Part shown: piece by piece, positions 8,684 through 17,286 of the stretch
How positions within the stretch are numbered: position 1 is the stretch's first letter
How the letters are laid out: each line of letters opens with the position of its first letter
DNA from: Bacillota bacterium
Lineage (GTDB): Bacteria > Bacillota > Clostridia > Acetivibrionales > DTU013
Direction: 5' to 3'
Assembly (NCBI GenBank): GCA_023433505.1
Contig: JAEZCO010000026.1
Location: 3,084-67,083, forward strand
Length of the DNA stretch: 64,000 nucleotides
Program-made: the position numbers and the translations under genes
The notes under the pieces: model-generated
The model's input: the letters and a program-made list of their open reading frames with translations, nothing else
The model's database searches: none
What the model was told of the DNA's origin: nothing

Positions 8684-9844
8684 ATGAGAATAGCATACTT
8701 TACGGATACCTACCTGCCTCAGGTAAATGGGGTTACCAATACCCTTGAAAAGCTGGGAAGCTATCTTTCAAATAACAATATCGAGCATATGTTTTTTGCT
8801 CCCGAATATCCTGAAAAAACCGTAACCCTTCGAGAAAGGTCCGTTAAAAGGTTCAAAAGTCTTTCCTTTCCGATTTATCCGGAATGCAGGCTTTCCCTTC
8901 CCGTATATGCCGGTTTGTGCAGGTATGCGGATGGCTTTAAGCCGGACATCGTACACCTGGTCACACCCCTGGGCATTGGGCTTGCAGGACTCAAATATGC
9001 ACGCGAACGCGGCATACCCGTGGTTTCGTCCTTTCATACAAATTTCGACATGTATCTTAAATACTATAATCTGGAGCATTTCCATCAGTTACTATGGAAT
9101 TACTTTAAATGGTTTCATGGATTCAGCGCCTTTAATCTCTGTCCTTCGGAGGATACCCTCAAAACCCTTGAGAGCAAGTGTATAGAGCACCTTAAAATAT
9201 GGTCCAGAGGGATTGATACCGATAAGTTCAACCCTCATCAAAGGGATGAACTTTTGAGAAAAGAACTGGGAGCCGGTGAAAGAAAGATATTTCTGTACGT
9301 TGGCAGGCTTGCGGTGGAAAAAGACCTTGATATCCTCCTGCAGAGTATTAAAAAAATCAACGGTATATATCCGGGAAAGGCTCAGTTCGTGCTTACCGGA
9401 GACGGACCCTATGCCGGGAGCCTGAAGAATACGGCGCCTGAAAACGTTGTATTTCCGGGCTACCTAAAAGGGAAGGAACTGGCCGCCATGTACGCGTCCT
9501 GTGATGCATTCGTATTTCCTTCCAGCACCGAGACCTTTGGTAATGTAGTTTTGGAGGCCATGGCCTCCGGCCTGCCGGTGATTACAGTCGATTCGGGCGG
9601 AGTGAAAGACAGTATGCTGCATCGTTATAACGGGTTACTGTGCAGGCCCAGAGATGTTGACAGCTTCACACTTGCCATTGAAGCGCTGCTGACAGATGAA
9701 AAGCTTTTGGAGACAATGGGCAAAAATGCGAGAGCCTATGCATTGACAAAATCCTGGGCTTCGGTATTTGACAGGCTTATTTCGGATTACAGCCTTGTAT
9801 TCAATGAGGCAAATGCACAGGAACCATTAAACAAATTGGCTTAA
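8684..9844 (+). CDS. GT4-family glycosyltransferase
   Basis: 386 residues. The N-terminal Rossmann domain starts MRIAYFTDTYLPQVNGVTNT, typical of GT4 enzymes that glycosylate diacylglycerol or phosphatidylinositol. The C-terminal domain holds the nucleotide-sugar site (FLYVGRLAVEKDLDILL, the EX7E region PSSTETFGNVVLEAMASGLP). AGGAGG at 8671-8676 is 7 nt upstream of ATG 8684, so the TTG at 8678 is not the start. It is retaining, cytoplasmic or membrane-associated, and probably makes a glycolipid. The upstream phospholipase C-like gene and the downstream UDP-sugar dehydrogenase remnant fit such a locus. Confidence 0.88.
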   Translation: MRIAYFTDTYLPQVNGVTNTLEKLGSYLSNNNIEHMFFAPEYPEKTVTLRERSVKRFKSLSFPIYPECRLSLPVYAGLCRYADGFKPDIVHLVTPLGIGLAGLKYARERGIPVVSSFHTNFDMYLKYYNLEHFHQLLWNYFKWFHGFSAFNLCPSEDTLKTLESKCIEHLKIWSRGIDTDKFNPHQRDELLRKELGAGERKIFLYVGRLAVEKDLDILLQSIKKINGIYPGKAQFVLTGDGPYAGSLKNTAPENVVFPGYLKGKELAAMYASCDAFVFPSSTETFGNVVLEAMASGLPVITVDSGGVKDSMLHRYNGLLCRPRDVDSFTLAIEALLTDEKLLETMGKNARAYALTKSWASVFDRLISDYSLVFNEANAQEPLNKLA

Positions 9845-9856
9845 GGAGGAAATCAC

Positions 9857-10077
9857 ATGAAGGTTACAATTACCGGCGACACCAGGATTTCCCCGGCGAT
9901 TCAACAGATAGAAAAGCTTGTAAGCTCCGGAATTAAAATATTTGCTTACGACCCTGCAATCAAGGAAATAGATACCGGTTTGATTATTGTGTAAGCATGG
10001 CCGGGTCTGTGGAAGAGGCTGTTTGCGGTGCGGACTGTCTGGTGATCATAACCCCATTGGAAATTGATATCGTCTGA
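9857..10077 (+). pseudogene. remnant of a UDP-glucose/GDP-mannose dehydrogenase (C-terminal domain)
   Basis: A perfect AAGGAGG site precedes ATG 9857. The frame encodes ISPAIQQIEKLVSSGIKIFAYDP, the start of the UDP-sugar-binding C-terminal domain of UDP-glucose dehydrogenases. It hits TAA at 9992-9994. In the frame reading through 9997 the match resumes (SVEEAVCGADCLVIITPLE) and stops with TGA at 10075. A one-base frameshift near 9985-9994 therefore splits about 70 residues of one domain. The NAD-binding and central domains are absent. It follows the glycosyltransferase gene directly and was probably part of the same sugar pathway. Confidence 0.7.
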
Positions 10078-10166
10078 GGGTTTGCGAAATAATTTAAAAC
10101 TTCCATTTTGGGGACTCACTTTTCATCGGTGCTCATATAATAGAGTAACGATATCGGAAGTGGGCG

Positions 10167-10695
10167 ATGACCTATTTATACGACAAACTACAGGACCTAC
10201 AGGGACTTTTCCTATGACAGGGGCAAGGCGGTGGCATATGCCCATCGATGGGCCAGGGGACGCAATCCGGCGTATCTTGACTTTGAAACCCTGGGGGGAG
10301 ACTGCACAAATTTTGCATCCCAATGCATTTATGCCGGGAGCGGAGTAATGAATTATACGCCGAATTATGGCTGGTACTACATATCCTCTTATAACAGGAC
10401 GCCGTCCTGGACCGGAGTGAACTATCTTTATGATTTTGTGATGAACAATAAAGCAGCAGGACCTTTTGCAGAATTGGTGGACGTTAGGGACGCGAGACCC
10501 GGAGACCTGGCTCAGTTGTCCTTTGTCGGAGGCGGATTTTTCAACCATTCGCCTGTGATTATCCAAACCGGAAGTGTACCGGCAATTGACAATATCCTGG
10601 TAGCTGCCCATACCGATGATGTCGACTACTACCCATTGACGGGCTACGAGTGGGTGGATATACGGTTTATCCACATTTTAGGCATGAGAATTTAG
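10167..10695 (+). pseudogene. amidase-domain protein (Amidase_6 type) with a 5' frameshift
   Basis: GGAAG lies 6 nt before ATG 10167, which starts MTYLYDKLQ and soon stops. From about 10189 the next frame encodes YRDFSYDRGKAVAYAHRWA and continues to TAG at 10693-10695, with the hallmarks of the Amidase_6 family: GGDCTNFASQCIYAG (catalytic Cys), WTGVNYLYDFV, RPGDLAQL, HSPVIIQTG and AAHTDD. That frame has no ATG, GTG or TTG before 10231, and GTG 10231 lacks a ribosome binding site and would cut into the domain. One extra base between roughly 10187 and 10210 explains the pattern. It could be a real mutation or a sequence error. An intact product would have about 175 residues and cleave amide bonds, possibly in peptidoglycan. 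Confidence 0.7.
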
Positions 10696-10736
10696 AATTT
10701 TTCATTTGAACTGCCAGAAGAAAGCTTCACCGTCAA

Positions 10737-10946
10737 TCAGGCGGAGAGGCTTTCATTAATCAGTGAAAAGATGCTGGTTGCGTTCTTCTCGGGGCATTTT
10801 TGAAATTTCGATCCCTTCAGCATATTGGAATGGTTGCAGCATTCACATTCGAAGGTCAAACCTTCCAGCTTGTCAATGACCGTTTCCGGAAGATTGGCAA
10901 TTACGGAATTGCAGTAGTTGCATTTTAGTGTTATGAAATTAAACAT
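10737..10946 (-). CDS. small zinc-ribbon-like protein
   Basis: 69 residues with paired cysteines: CNYCN near residue 9 and CECCNH near residue 34, plus a later KCPEK. This is compatible with a one-zinc ribbon. GGAG stands 6 nt upstream of the ATG, which supports translation. No homologous family is recognised. It lies tail-to-tail with the frameshifted amidase. Confidence 0.6.
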   Translation of the reverse strand: MFNFITLKCNYCNSVIANLPETVIDKLEGLTFECECCNHSNMLKGSKFQKCPEKNATSIFSLINESLSA

Positions 10947-11093
10947 ATTCTTCTCCTTTCAATAATAATTTTATCGATGTTCGATAATAAATAATACCCG
11001 GGTTTTTCACCGTTAATCAGATTTTACCGCATCCGGATTATATTTATATTATCTTCAGGTAAAATGTTGCAACACTACTTACTAAAATGCATG

Positions 11094-11122
11094 AAAAAAG
11101 CGGGCCGGATGCCCGCTTTCAT
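11094..11122 (-). terminator. terminator downstream of cheW
   Basis: GCGGGC and GCCCGC form a 6-bp GC stem with A- and T-rich flanks on both sides. On the minus strand it ends in a run of T and lies just past the cheW stop codon. It could work in both directions. Confidence 0.75.
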
Positions 11123-11167
11123 TTTGATATCACATATTGTTACTGCATGGAGCTGCGGCTTCCGAAG

Positions 11168-11614
11168 TTATATCGAAGCCTTTGCCGGCTCTTCCAGGAC
11201 TAAAATATTCTCAAGGTTCAACAGCATGATGATCCGGTTTCCCACTTTGGCAATGCTGTTGATGAATTTGCGCCTTGCGTCTTCCAATACTGCAGGCGCA
11301 GCTTCAATATCCTGATCCTCCACCTTTACGATTTCGTTAACGCCGTCCACAATAAGGCCAACCACGGTGGAGTCGATATTTACCATGATGATTTTGGTAT
11401 TGTCGTCAAAGTCCTTTGCAGGAATCCCGAATCTTTTCCGCATGTTGAAAACCGTGTAAACCTTACCCCTCAGGTTAACCAGACCTTCTACATATTCCGG
11501 CGTATTTGGCACTTTGAAAATATCCATGCGGCGCTCTATTATATTTACCTGGGAAACATCCACCCCGAATTCTTCATCATTGACACTGAACACAACCAAT
11601 TGACGCGTAGCCAT
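11168..11614 (-). CDS. cheW: chemotaxis coupling protein CheW
   Basis: 149 residues. The CheW beta-barrel is recognisable from QLVVFSVNDEEFGVDVSQVN, the RRMDIFKVPNTPEYVEGLVNLRG segment and VGLIVDGVNEIVKV. CheW couples chemoreceptors to the kinase CheA. The open frame runs to 11629, but GGAGGG lies within that extension and is spaced properly before ATG 11614 (MATRQL). No other chemotaxis gene is nearby, so this is a stand-alone copy. Confidence 0.93.
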   Translation of the reverse strand: MATRQLVVFSVNDEEFGVDVSQVNIIERRMDIFKVPNTPEYVEGLVNLRGKVYTVFNMRKRFGIPAKDFDDNTKIIMVNIDSTVVGLIVDGVNEIVKVEDQDIEAAPAVLEDARRKFINSIAKVGNRIIMLLNLENILVLEEPAKASI

Positions 11615-11732
11615 GGTTAACCCTCCCATACCCTTATTGATGGCAACATTATATCATAGAATATTTGTCTTTCAAAGTGCATTTGATTGCAATCTACAAA
11701 AAAATACATTTATCGACATATATAGACATGAA

Positions 11733-11765
11733 AAAGAGGGACCCGAGGTCCCTCTAAAAAATTTT
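11733..11765 (-). terminator. terminator of argJ
   Basis: GAGGGACC-CGA-GGTCCCTC is a perfect 8-bp stem with a 3-nt loop. On the minus strand it is followed by TTTTTC, about 50 nt beyond the argJ stop codon. Confidence 0.8.
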
Positions 11766-11815
11766 AAAGATTAATTTTTGAAACATCATTTATATCCATG
11801 GAGCAGCGCCATGCA

Positions 11816-13018
11816 TCAGCTGCGGTAGCTGGCATTGATTTTGACATAGTCGTAAGAGAAATCGCAGGTCCAGATATGGTCGGAATAAATTCCTTTATTC
11901 AGCTTTACCAGGATTTTTACTTCCTTTTCGTGAAGGATTTCCTTCGCCTTATTTTCTTCAAAATCGACGGCGCATCCGCTCTTACATACCAGGAGGCTGC
12001 CAATATAGATATCCACATAGGCAGGGTCAAATTCGGCGCCGGAGTAGCCTGCGGCAGTGATAATCCTGCCCCAGTTTGCATCCTCCCCGAAAATTGCGGT
12101 CTTAACCAACGGAGACTTTGCAATTGCACTGGCTGCTTTGTAAGCGTCTTCCGTATTGGCGGCGCCTTCCACAACGATTTCCAAGAGCTTGGTAGCTCCC
12201 TCTCCGTCTTTGGCGATGAGCCTTGCAAGGGAGGTACAGACAAGCTCCAGTCCGCTCTTGAATTTCTCATAGTCTTCATCTTCATTAACGATGCCTGCAT
12301 TGTCCGCAAGGCCGTTGGCCATGATAATGACCATGTCACAGACACTTGTATCACCGTCCACCGAGACCCGGTTGAAGGTGTACTTCACAGTTTCCTTCAA
12401 GGCTTTGTCCAGAAGCTTTCTTGATATGTTTACATCGGTGGTGATGACTCCGATCATGGTGGCCATGTTGGGATGGATCATTCCCGAGCCTTTGGCCATA
12501 CCGCCGATGACTACTTTACTGTCCTGAATTTCCAGTTCAACTGCAATTTCCTTATGAATAAGGTCTGTCGTCATAATTGCTTCCTGTGCATCGTGCCCGC
12601 CGTCCGGGTCCATTCCCGATACCAGTTCTTCGATTCCGGCTTTTATGGCAGCCATATCCAGTGGCTTTCCAATGACGCCTGTCGAACCCACCAGGATACC
12701 CTCGGTGTTGCAATCAAGCAGCTGCGCCGCAGTGGCTGCTATTTCCTTTGCATCCTTGTACCCCTGTTCACCCACGCAGGCATTTGCATTTCCGCTGTTG
12801 ATGATTAGAGCGTTTGCATAGCCGTTTTTGATGTGTTCCATGGTAACTTGAAGAGAATGGCCCTTGACCTTGTTGGTAGTGAAGACTCCTGCAGCCGCTG
12901 CACTATCTTCGGAGCAAATAATTGCAAGATCCTTTTTACCGTCTTTTTTCAGGCCGCAAGCCACACCTGTTGCAAAAAAACCTTCCGGAGCCGTTATTCC
13001 ACCGTTTATTACATGCAT
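11816..13018 (-). CDS. argJ: bifunctional glutamate N-acetyltransferase / ornithine acetyltransferase
   Basis: 400 residues. ArgJ moves acetyl from N-acetylornithine to glutamate and can also use acetyl-CoA, recycling the acetyl group in arginine synthesis. The self-cleavage site is visible as MAKGSGMIHPNMATMIGVITTD near residue 190; the Thr after Ala becomes the N-terminal nucleophile of the beta chain. Other conserved parts are the N-terminal GGITAPEGFFATGVACGLK and AIFGEDANWGRIITAAGYSG. GAGG is 8 nt before ATG 13018; the upstream GTG at 13027 overlaps that site. No other arg genes are adjacent, and a terminator follows. Confidence 0.95.
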   Translation of the reverse strand: MHVINGGITAPEGFFATGVACGLKKDGKKDLAIICSEDSAAAAGVFTTNKVKGHSLQVTMEHIKNGYANALIINSGNANACVGEQGYKDAKEIAATAAQLLDCNTEGILVGSTGVIGKPLDMAAIKAGIEELVSGMDPDGGHDAQEAIMTTDLIHKEIAVELEIQDSKVVIGGMAKGSGMIHPNMATMIGVITTDVNISRKLLDKALKETVKYTFNRVSVDGDTSVCDMVIIMANGLADNAGIVNEDEDYEKFKSGLELVCTSLARLIAKDGEGATKLLEIVVEGAANTEDAYKAASAIAKSPLVKTAIFGEDANWGRIITAAGYSGAEFDPAYVDIYIGSLLVCKSGCAVDFEENKAKEILHEKEVKILVKLNKGIYSDHIWTCDFSYDYVKINASYRS

Positions 13019-13545
13019 TCGATTCACCTCATATTTATTTTAAGGAAAATTGCTCTCCTTTATGTCTTGAACATTTAAATTATACATAAATGTCGATTGC
13101 TATTCAACAAATTGTGCAAAATATGTTTGAGAAACTGAGGAATCATGCTCATTTCAAGCTGGTGCATTTTTCCGGAGATTCATAAATATTCCCTTTGTGA
13201 ATAAAAAAGGTGCGACAGTAATTCCCTGTCACACCTTCCCATGCTGTTGATTTTTTATAACGAGGCGGTAAAATGTCCCCGCCTCGTTGAAATTCCGAGA
13301 TGGAAGGAAAAGCAGGACAGCGAGCAGGTGGATATTTGCCACAGGCCCATGGAAAAGATCGGGCCGGATGAGATGAAGCTTTTTCGGGTAAGCAAATACC
13401 TGTATCAATGCGACGAAGCGGAGTGCTGCAATTACCTTCGGCTGATACGCTTGCATTTACTTTGTCAACTGAGGCCTGAATTGTCATGTAATTTTCTAAA
13501 GCCGCACTCCTTGACACACTTCCGTATATAATGTATCATTTATAC
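13019..13545. other. intergenic region with hairpin and the valS promoter
   Basis: No supported gene. AAGGTGCGACAG and CTGTCACACCTT (13205-13236) form a 12-bp stem with one mismatch. Read on the minus strand it is followed by TTTTTTATT, so it looks like a terminator for minus-strand transcription, but no matching gene is evident. Short frames at 13149-13531 on both strands lack a ribosome binding site and family features. Confidence 0.45.
13511..13539 (+). promoter_or_regulatory. sigma-A-type promoter of the T-box/valS unit
   Basis: TTGACA (13511-13516), a 17-nt spacer and TATCAT (13534-13539). Predicted transcription start is near 13546, right before the T-box. Confidence 0.7.
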
Positions 13546-13867
13546 AAAACATATGGAAGCGGCAATGAGTAAGAGGAGTAGGCAGATACCAGCCTTTCAG
13601 AGAGGGAAGCCCGGCGGCTGAGAGACTTCCAGGTAATGGTTTGCCGAAGGTAGCTTAGGAGCTTCGCAGCTGAAAAACAGAGCGCATTTCTGAAGAGGTA
13701 TTTTCCGATAAAGCGCTTTTGGCAGATAGGTTGCGGCGGAAGGAACCGTTATTTCAAGAGCAGCCCTGTCGGAGCAGATACTTTTCAGTTGCTCCGGATA
13801 TGGGAATTTTGGTGGTACCGCGGAAATCAGCTTTTCGTCCAATAAATTTTGGATGAAGGGCTTTTTT
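13546..13867 (+). promoter_or_regulatory. T-box leader controlling valS
   Basis: The T-box sequence is present as TGGTGGTACCGCGG at 13810-13823, preceded by the usual AA. Stem I features upstream include GAGGAGTA near 13575 and a distal arm AGAGAGGGAAGCC...GGCTGAGAGACTTCC. A terminator (AGCTTTTCGTCC / GGATGAAGGGCT, 13829-13862, then T6) overlaps the antiterminator. Uncharged tRNA binding would favour read-through into the small membrane-protein gene and valS. A GTA valine triplet lies at 13650-13652 in the expected specifier part of stem I, but I did not fold the RNA to confirm it. Confidence 0.9.
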
Positions 13868-13925
13868 ATTTGTGGTATTTGGCCTGGAAGATTTACAGCA
13901 GCAAACCGTGGAAAGGAGAAAGAAT

Positions 13926-14168
13926 ATGCTTGTAATGGAGATAATCGGGTTTTTGTTTTTGATTGTGGGTTTTGGCATGGTATTCACCGCCAAAAGCTTT
14001 GTGAAAAAATATAGCCTGGACAGGAATGCCAAATGCAATTTTGAACACGAAATGTCGGAAGAAGAGCTGGAGAAGTACAAATTCGACAAGGCCACCGTCA
14101 ACCTGAAAATGATTGGGATGCTGGTGTCCATTCCGGGTCTGGTTTTAATTCTGTTAGCTTTTAAATAA
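13926..14168 (+). CDS. small membrane protein between T-box and valS
   Basis: 80 residues with two membrane segments (IIGFLFLIVGFGMVF near the N-terminus, MIGMLVSIPGLVLILLAF at the C-terminus) around a charged middle (KCNFEHEMSEEELEKYKFDKA). AAAGGAG is well placed before ATG 13926; the frame extension to 13872 overlaps the T-box terminator and is not used. It ends 14 nt before valS, so it is made whenever the T-box allows read-through. No function recognised. Confidence 0.65.
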   Translation: MLVMEIIGFLFLIVGFGMVFTAKSFVKKYSLDRNAKCNFEHEMSEEELEKYKFDKATVNLKMIGMLVSIPGLVLILLAFK

Positions 14169-14182
14169 GGGAGGAAAGAATA

Positions 14183-16831
14183 ATGGAAGAAAATAATAAT
14201 CTGGCAAAAACCTACGACCCCAAACAGGTGGAGGACCGATTGTACAAGGAATGGGAGGACAAGGGCTATTTTCATACCAAAGCCGACCCTTCCAAGAAAC
14301 CCTTCACCATCGTGATACCGCCGCCAAACATAACAGGCCAGCTTCATATGGGGCATGCCATGGATAATATCCCCCAGGATATTCTTATACGCTGGAAGCG
14401 GATGCAGGATTTCTGCGCTCTTTGGGTTCCCGGAACCGACCACGCCAGCATTGCGACGGAAGCGAAAATCGTTGACGCCATGGCTAAGGAAGGCCTCACC
14501 AAAGAGATGCTGGGCAGGGAGAAATATCTGGAAAGAGCCTGGGAATGGAGAAAGGTCTACGGAGGCAGGATCGTTGAGCAGTTGAAAAAGCTGGGCTGCT
14601 CCTGCGACTGGGAGCGTGAACGCTTCACCATGGACGAAGGACTCTCCAACGCCGTAAAGGAAGTTTTTTTGAGGCTTTACAATAAGGGTTTGATCTATAA
14701 GGGAGAAAGGATAACCAACTGGTGCCCCAAATGCAATACTTCCATTTCCGATATTGAGGTGGAGTACGAAGAAAAGGACGGCAGCTTCTGGCATATCCGC
14801 TACCCTGTCAAGGACAGCAATGAATTTGTAACGGTTGCAACTACCAGGCCTGAGACAATGCTTGGCGATACTGCGGTTGCAGTCCATCCCGAGGATGAGA
14901 GGTACGCGCACCTGGTTGGCAAAACCGTGATCCTTCCGCTGATGAACAGGGAGATACCGGTGATTGCAGATGATTATGTAGATAAGGATTTTGGAACAGG
15001 TGTGGTAAAAATTACGCCGGCTCATGATCCGAATGACTTTGAAGTCGGTATGCGGCATAATCTGCCCTTTATAAATGTTATCAGCAACAATGCGTTAATG
15101 AATGAGAATGCCCGGCAATATACCGGAATGGACAGGTACGAGGCGAGAAAGCAAATTGTCAAGGATCTGGAGAGCCTGGATTTCCTCGTGAAGATCGAGC
15201 CTCACAAGCATAATGTAGGCACCTGCCAGAGATGCTCCACGGTAGTCGAGCCCATCATTTCAAAGCAGTGGTATGTAAAAATGAAGCCACTGGCGGAGCC
15301 CGCCATTGACGTTGTTAAAAACGGGACGATAAAGTTTGTACCCGAAAGGTTTTCCAAGATCTATTTCAACTGGATGGAGAACATTCAGGACTGGTGCATA
15401 TCCAGGCAGCTCTGGTGGGGCCACAGGATTCCTGCGTATTACTGTCAGGAATGCGGATATATGGCTGTTGACAGGGAAATGCCGGATGTTTGCCCGAAAT
15501 GCGGCAGTATAAGATTCGAACAGGATCCGGATACTTTGGACACCTGGTTCAGTTCCGCCCTTTGGCCCTTCTCTACGCTGGGGTGGCCTGAGCAGACGGA
15601 AGACCTGAAGTTCTTCTATCCGACGGATGTCCTGGTTACCGGCTACGATATCATTTTCTTCTGGGTAGCAAGAATGATCTTCTCGGGCGTGGAGCATATG
15701 GGGAAGGAACCTTTTAAATATGTGCTGATCCATGGGCTTTGCAGGGATGCCCAGGGAAGAAAAATGAGCAAGTCCCTCGGCAACGGCATTGACCCCCTTG
15801 AGGTCATTGACCAGTATGGGACCGACGCCCTCAGGTTCGCACTCACCGCAGGCAACTCTCCGGGAAACGACCTGAGATTCTCCACGGAAAAGGTTGAAGC
15901 CAGCAGGAATTTTGCAAACAAGATATGGAACGCTTCAAGATTTGTCCTGATGAACTTTGACGAGGGGCTGGATTTCGCAGGTGTAAACCCGGAAAGATTC
16001 ACTGCCGCGGATAAGTGGATCTTAAGCAGGGCGAATTCGGTAACGAAAGAGGTTACCGAAAACATGGACAAATTTGAATTCGGTATAGCGCTGCAGAAGA
16101 TTTATGAGTTCATCTGGGAAGAATTCTGCGACTGGTATATCGAGCTTGTGAAGCCAAGGCTTTATGACAGGGATGATGCTACCCGGCTGGAAGCACAGTA
16201 TGTATTGAATTATACTCTTGGCGCTGCCATGAAGCTGCTGCATCCCTTTATGCCCTTTATTACGGAAGAAATCTATCAGCATCTGATCAATGAGGACGAA
16301 AGCATTATGATTTCCAGGTGGCCTGAATATAGGGAGGATTACAGCTTCCCGGGCTATGTGGAGAAGCTGGCGCTGATTATGAACGCCATCAAGGCAATCC
16401 GGAATATCCGGGTGGAGATGAATGTTCCGCCGTCAAGAAAAGCCAAGGCAGTATTCGTTACCGATGCTGAAGCAGGCGCGGTCCTCAGCGACGGACAGAA
16501 ATTCTTCGAACGCCTGGCGGGTATTTCCGAGATAACCGTTCAGAAAGACAAGGGCGGAATTTCTCCCGATGCCGTGGCGGCCATCATTTCCGGAGTTGAG
16601 ATCTATATCCCGCTCCAGGACCTGATTGATATTGAAAAGGAAATTGAACGGCTGGAGAAGGAAAAAGCCAATCTGCAAAAAGAGCTTGACAGGGTGGAAG
16701 GTAAGTTGGGCAACGAGAGCTTCGTAGCCAAAGCGCCCCCGAAGGTGATAGAGGAAGAAAAGGCTAAGAGAGAGAAGTACAGGGACATGTACGCCAAAGT
16801 CGCTGAGAGGCTTGACAGCTTGAAAAAGTAA
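14183..16831 (+). CDS. valS: valyl-tRNA synthetase
   Basis: 882 residues, the normal length for bacterial ValRS. It charges tRNA-Val. Class I signatures are clear: the HIGH-type motif PPPNITGQLHMGHAM near residue 48 and KMSKS in GRKMSKSLGNG near residue 530. The CP1 editing domain with its Cys-rich zinc region (NWCPKCNTSISDIEVEYEE) and the C-terminal coiled coil (IEKEIERLEKEKANLQKELDRVEGKL) are present. GGGAGG lies 8 nt upstream of the ATG. Expression is controlled by the T-box ahead of it. Confidence 0.97.
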   Translation: MEENNNLAKTYDPKQVEDRLYKEWEDKGYFHTKADPSKKPFTIVIPPPNITGQLHMGHAMDNIPQDILIRWKRMQDFCALWVPGTDHASIATEAKIVDAMAKEGLTKEMLGREKYLERAWEWRKVYGGRIVEQLKKLGCSCDWERERFTMDEGLSNAVKEVFLRLYNKGLIYKGERITNWCPKCNTSISDIEVEYEEKDGSFWHIRYPVKDSNEFVTVATTRPETMLGDTAVAVHPEDERYAHLVGKTVILPLMNREIPVIADDYVDKDFGTGVVKITPAHDPNDFEVGMRHNLPFINVISNNALMNENARQYTGMDRYEARKQIVKDLESLDFLVKIEPHKHNVGTCQRCSTVVEPIISKQWYVKMKPLAEPAIDVVKNGTIKFVPERFSKIYFNWMENIQDWCISRQLWWGHRIPAYYCQECGYMAVDREMPDVCPKCGSIRFEQDPDTLDTWFSSALWPFSTLGWPEQTEDLKFFYPTDVLVTGYDIIFFWVARMIFSGVEHMGKEPFKYVLIHGLCRDAQGRKMSKSLGNGIDPLEVIDQYGTDALRFALTAGNSPGNDLRFSTEKVEASRNFANKIWNASRFVLMNFDEGLDFAGVNPERFTAADKWILSRANSVTKEVTENMDKFEFGIALQKIYEFIWEEFCDWYIELVKPRLYDRDDATRLEAQYVLNYTLGAAMKLLHPFMPFITEEIYQHLINEDESIMISRWPEYREDYSFPGYVEKLALIMNAIKAIRNIRVEMNVPPSRKAKAVFVTDAEAGAVLSDGQKFFERLAGISEITVQKDKGGISPDAVAAIISGVEIYIPLQDLIDIEKEIERLEKEKANLQKELDRVEGKLGNESFVAKAPPKVIEEEKAKREKYRDMYAKVAERLDSLKK

Positions 16832-16837
16832 AAAGAA

Positions 16838-17003
16838 ATGTGGCTATTCAGGTACCTGGTTGTCATTGCGAGAAGCGGAGCGACGTGGCAAGCTCTGCAT
16901 CTTAACGGGACGGCATTTTGAGATTGCGCTCCGCTGCGTTGCACCCGCAATGACCCAGGTTTTGCTTTTACTTTCTATCGTAACGGGTACCTGAATAGTC
17001 ACA
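16838..17003. repeat. nested inverted repeat, MITE-like, copy 1
   Basis: Outer arms of 18 nt (from 16839 and to 17003; 17 of 18 match) enclose an inner palindrome that starts TGTCATTGCGAG (16861) and ends CCGCAATGAC (16954). The inner part matches a second element at 25757-25860 in both sequence and layout (TCATTGCGAG, GACG.GGCAA, TTTTGAGATTGC, CGCAATGA). It carries no gene. Confidence 0.65.
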
Positions 17004-17016
17004 AAGAAAAAATTTC

Positions 17017-17052
17017 TAAATGCAAGTTTTAAGATTAATTCTTGCATTTTTT
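17017..17052 (+). terminator. terminator of the valS unit
   Basis: AAATGCAAG and CTTGCATTT pair across a 15-nt loop and are followed by TTTATTTC. The 3' arm overlaps the -35 element of the next promoter. Confidence 0.7.
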
Positions 17053-17070
17053 ATTTCTCCATGGTATTAT
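17042..17070 (+). promoter_or_regulatory. promoter of the NifB-like/ANTAR unit
   Basis: TTGCAT (17042-17047), a 17-nt spacer and TATTAT (17065-17070). Transcription would start near 17077, giving a leader of about 210 nt. Confidence 0.6.
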
Positions 17071-17158
17071 ATTTTTATTGTTATTTTTTTGAGCAACGTC
17101 ACAGTCCCCCGAGGGGATATGGGGCATGCCCCCATTGGAAAGTGAATAAAGGATCGGA

Positions 17159-17240
17159 GGACCACCTCGCAGTGGTTCAAAAACAGCATTGAAGCTTTTC
17201 GGACATTAGGCCTGGTTGCCGTCTGAAAAGCTTTTTTATT
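17159..17240 (+). promoter_or_regulatory. leader with two 6-nt-loop hairpins and terminator (candidate ANTAR target A)
   Basis: Hairpin 1 is GGACCAC-CTCGCA-GTGGTTC (17159-17178), a 7-bp stem with a 6-nt loop. Hairpin 2 is GGC-CTGGTT-GCC (17209-17220), inside a terminator formed by AAGCTTTTCGGAC (from 17193) and GTCTGAAAAGCTT (to 17233), then T6. Two hairpins with 6-nt loops beside a terminator are the known pattern recognised by ANTAR antiterminators. Loop position 4 is G in both, as in characterised targets, but position 1 is C rather than A. Confidence 0.6.
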
Positions 17241-17286
17241 TGTACAACCAGGATTGGAAAAAGCAATTGAAGGAGGAGATTTGAAT

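Noticed and set aside
13149..13531. overlapping short frames on both strands between argJ and the T-box
   Set aside because: Neither frame has a start site or a recognisable pattern. The only supported structure is a hairpin.
13754..15058. 434-residue minus-strand open frame opposite valS
   Set aside because: It overlaps a certain gene almost completely, has no family features or ribosome binding site and reflects codon bias on the other strand.
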